A stretch of 64,000 nucleotides of DNA from Muraenolepis orangiensis (Eukaryota; Chordata; Actinopteri; Gadiformes; Muraenolepididae). The stretch is taken from the NCBI GenBank assembly GCA_027704905.1, contig CM050999.1:1708834-1772833 (forward strand), given 5' to 3'. The position numbers and the translations under genes are program-made. Within the stretch, counting starts at the first letter, position 1. The number at the start of each line of letters is the position of its first letter. This document shows, piece after piece, positions 55,899 through 64,000 of the stretch. Under the pieces are notes generated by a model that searched no databases, was not told where the DNA came from, and saw only the letters and a list, made by a program, of their open reading frames with translations.

Positions 55899-56885
55899 AT
55901 GTAATCTACTTTTGACTGACATAATTGACGCTACGAGGAAGGATCCGGGAAGTGTGTCCTGAAGAGATGGGTTTTCAGCCTGCAGCGGAAGATGGGGAGT
56001 GACTCTGCGGTCGTGACCTCCGTGGGGAGTTTGTTCCACCAAGGGGGCCAGGACGGAGAAGAGCCGTGACCGCGTAGATCGGCCACACGGGCCCTTAAGT
56101 GAGGGGGCAAGCAGACGGTCCGAAGAAGCCGAGCGAAGTGGACGGGTTGGGATGTAGGCCTTGACCATTGCCTGGAGGTAGGATGGAGCAGTACCTTTTA
56201 CTGCCTTGTAGGCTAGCACCAAGGTCTTGAACTGGATGCAGCAGCTACAGGTAGCCAGTGTAGAGTCCGAAGGAGGGTAGATGTGTGGGAGTACTTGGGG
56301 CGGTTAAACACCAGGCGAGCTACAGCTTTCTGAATGAGCTCCAGGGGCCTGATGGCAAATGCCGGGGCGCCAGCAAGGAGGGAGTTGCAGTAGTCCAGCC
56401 GGGAGATGACAAGAGCCTGGATGAGCAGCTGGCAGCCTTTTCAGTGAGAAAAGGCCGAATCCTCCTGATGTTGTAGAGGAGGGATCTGCAGGAGCGTGTC
56501 ACTGATGCAATGTTTGCCGAGAACGACAGTTGGTCGTCCAGGGTCACACCCAGATTCCTTGAGGTCCGAGTAGGTGTCACCACAGCATCATCAATGGTGA
56601 CAGCCAGGTCTCGGTGCGGACAGCCCTTTGCCGGGAAGAACACTAGCTCAGTCTTGTCCAGGTTGAGCTTTAGGTGGTGCATCGACATCCAATTTGAGAT
56701 GTCTGCTAAGCACGCGGCAATGCGTGTTTCCACTTGCGTGTCCGAGGGGGGAAGACCAGTTGGGTGTCGTCAGCATAGTAGTGGTAGGATAAGTCATGGG
56801 AGTGGATAACAGCACCAAGGGACGTTGTGTAGAGGGAGAAGAGAAGAGGACCCAGGACCGATCCTTGTGGAACCCCAGTTTTTAT
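55585..56885 (-). mobile_element. L2-type LINE inside LINE-D
   Basis: Minus strand, 5' truncated. RT motifs VLGPLLFSLYTTSLG and YYADDTQLVFPPSD (near 56,760-56,870), MSMHHLKLNLDKTELVFF, LGVTLDDQLSFSANI, RRIRPFLTEK, then frame breaks and AYKAVKGTAPSYLQAMVKAY. 3' terminus (ATTAC)n and GTCATTTAGCAGACGCTTTT. Holds (TA)n at 55,855-55,895. Confidence 0.92.
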
Positions 56886-57277
56886 CCACAGGCAGTGCGC
56901 CTACTGAATTGCTAGGAGTGCTGCCACTTTCACTTTCATAACATTGTCATTAACATTACACTATCATAATATTATCATTAACATTACACTTGCATACTTT
57001 GCTGGACTCTGGATTTATTACAGTTACTGCTCTGTACTGCACTGTATTCATGATGCTGCTGCACTACTGGCACTTTAAATGCTTGTAAAGATTTTTGTAA
57101 AAAAACAAACATACATATAATTTAAGTCACTTTGCCTCTCTTTTTTGGTTTATTTTGATTGTATATATTATTTTTATTTGTATGGTGTTTTGGAGATGTA
57201 TACTGCGGGAGGGAACCTATGTACGTTCCTATGTACTTTTTACAAATGGCAAATAAAAATCTTGTATCTTGTATCGG

Positions 57278-58084
57278 GCAGAACACAAGAAGCCATTTTG
57301 AAGACAATAAATATAACGTTAAGTTAAAACTTTCTGTATATTCCTGTATGTGTACAGTGTTGGTGGGCCAAATATCCTCTAGTATAAGGGATGCCTTAAG
57401 CCTTTTCTAATTGCATATAACAACTGATCCAACTAATCCAGCTATTGTGAGACTAAATACCGCAATGCATTTAGTCTATTGTTATAAGGCTTATTCTACA
57501 AGAAAAACAACAGCGTGCCTATATGTGCAGGTGTATGAATGAAGCAAAGGGAAATGTCTGGAATAGTGTTGCGTAAACAGGAGGATAAAAGTTGAATTAC
57601 TCAAAAAATAGATTCAAGATTTGTATTTGCCATATGCAGTGAGCATAGTGGAATGCTTACTCCCCATTCCCTCACGCAGTATGGATGTCCTACAACTTAA
57701 CACTATATACTATACTATGTACTGCTGTCATGCTGCTGCACTACTGGCACTTTAAAATGCTTTTATATGTGTTTCGCAGAATTCAACACATGTACATAGT
57801 ATACTTAAACTATAAAAAGGTCGAATAGCTGTAATAATATATACAACATAGACAGTACACATACATGTAGGCTACTCCTATACCTTTTTGTATCTCGCTC
57901 ACTGCCTCATCAGCACGTCTACCTGGTGACCTCTCACCAGGTTTCAATGTGTCTAGTTGTGTTACTATCAGGGACACCATTGTTCTTCTGAAAGAGAAAC
58001 AAACAACCGGTAGCGTCATGCCTTTATGAAGGGGGTAGTGTTCATTCGATAAGGTGTTTAAACCCTCCAGTCCTGTGGTAACAC
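57278..58084. other. intergenic; LINE 3' UTR scraps
   Basis: No gene. 57,610-57,790 repeats parts of the LINE-D 3' UTR (CTGCTGCACTACTGGCACTTT). Confidence 0.5.
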
Positions 58085-58275
58085 CGCCTCTCTCCACTAC
58101 GGGCCCGAGACACCCGGACACTTTGTTCTAGCGCTCGACCGGATGTGGAGACGCGCAGCAACCGGAAGCCTCCTCGGGATCCACGTCGCCAAACTCCACA
58201 CTCCAAACCGGCTGATCTGGGCTCCGACTGACGAGTCGGGCTTTGATCTGTTACACGGCCCGCTAACCTGGAAAC
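58085..58275 (+). promoter_or_regulatory. copb2 promoter/5' UTR region
   Basis: GC-rich, CpG-containing DNA with CCGGAAG (ETS-type, near 58,160) and no TATA box, as expected for a housekeeping gene. An ATG at 58,143 opens a frame out of phase with the true start; if the transcript begins upstream of it this would be an upstream ORF. Confidence 0.5.

Positions 58276-64000
<5,725 letters not shown>

Larger units (their letters stand above)
44871..57277 (+). mobile_element. LINE-D, diverged LINE hosting nest B
   Basis: Related to the TTGAC-tailed LINEs but divergent. 44,871-45,210 encodes endonuclease pieces (LYIEVSKLQNRYPEAVPIVA then GDFNHCNIKKVLPKYYQH; FGKSDHASVLLLPAY). 55,348-55,580 continues it in frame (KQKLKSTPTIVKNVRHWTN, EITDWSVFKTTDLDVYADHV, PTRSVHSIPN). 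The RT is absent. The probable 3' UTR 56,886-57,277 ends AAATAAAAATCTTGTATC-TTGTATC, a short repeated tail. Interrupted by the Harbinger element and by an L2. Confidence 0.75.

Overview
The window looks like nuclear DNA of a ray-finned (teleost) fish. The evidence is two spliced vertebrate genes with canonical GT/AG introns, plus typical fish repeats: Rex1-, Rex3- and L2-type LINEs, a chromodomain Ty3/gypsy element, BEL/Pao, Penelope-like, PIF/Harbinger and hAT elements, and long (CA)n arrays. It is not prokaryotic: there are no operons and no CRISPR.

Host genes. (1) 1.67-3.0 kb, minus strand: 3' end of a CD22/Siglec-like immunoglobulin-superfamily receptor (last Ig domain, TM helix, ITIM-type tail), cut off by a 1,000-N gap. 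(2) 41.86-44.35 kb, plus strand: a complete four-exon cellular retinol-binding protein gene (rbp2-like, 135 aa). (3) 58.28 kb to the window end, plus strand: the first ten exons of copb2 (beta'-COP, WD40 coatomer subunit). From memory, the rbp2-copb2 order and orientation match the tetrapod RBP2-COPB2 neighbourhood.

Almost everything else is mobile DNA. 4.0-6.6 kb: BEL/Pao element 1. 7.0-7.8 kb: LINE scrap running into a 3.2-kb minisatellite with a 16-bp unit (7.8-11.0 kb). 11.0-11.9 kb: Penelope-like relic split by a Rex1 tail. 13.75-18.80 kb: a near-intact chromodomain gypsy element with 327-bp LTRs (two mismatches) and a 5-bp target duplication. 18.8-19.95 kb: a SANT/Myb-like DNA transposon interrupted by a 752-bp hAT element. 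20.57-21.05 kb: probable solo LTR.

Two large nests dominate. Nest A (about 21.34-36.25 kb): a minus-strand LINE holds gypsy-2, which holds an L2 LINE and a second (plus) LINE, and that LINE is itself split by BEL/Pao element 2. Nest B (about 44.87-57.28 kb, between rbp2 and copb2): a diverged LINE holds a 10.1-kb PIF/Harbinger transposon with a TTA duplication, which carries a Rex1 LINE with a 929-codon open frame, a Rex3 LINE with a 12-bp duplication, and a Rex1 tail; an L2 copy sits further along the same host LINE.

No new gene system is claimed. The most original signals are regulatory or structural: a perfect 11-nt self-priming match in the gypsy element, a duplicated rbp2 promoter segment, a copb2 minisatellite that copies a splice acceptor, and UG-repeat tracts at acceptors of both host genes.
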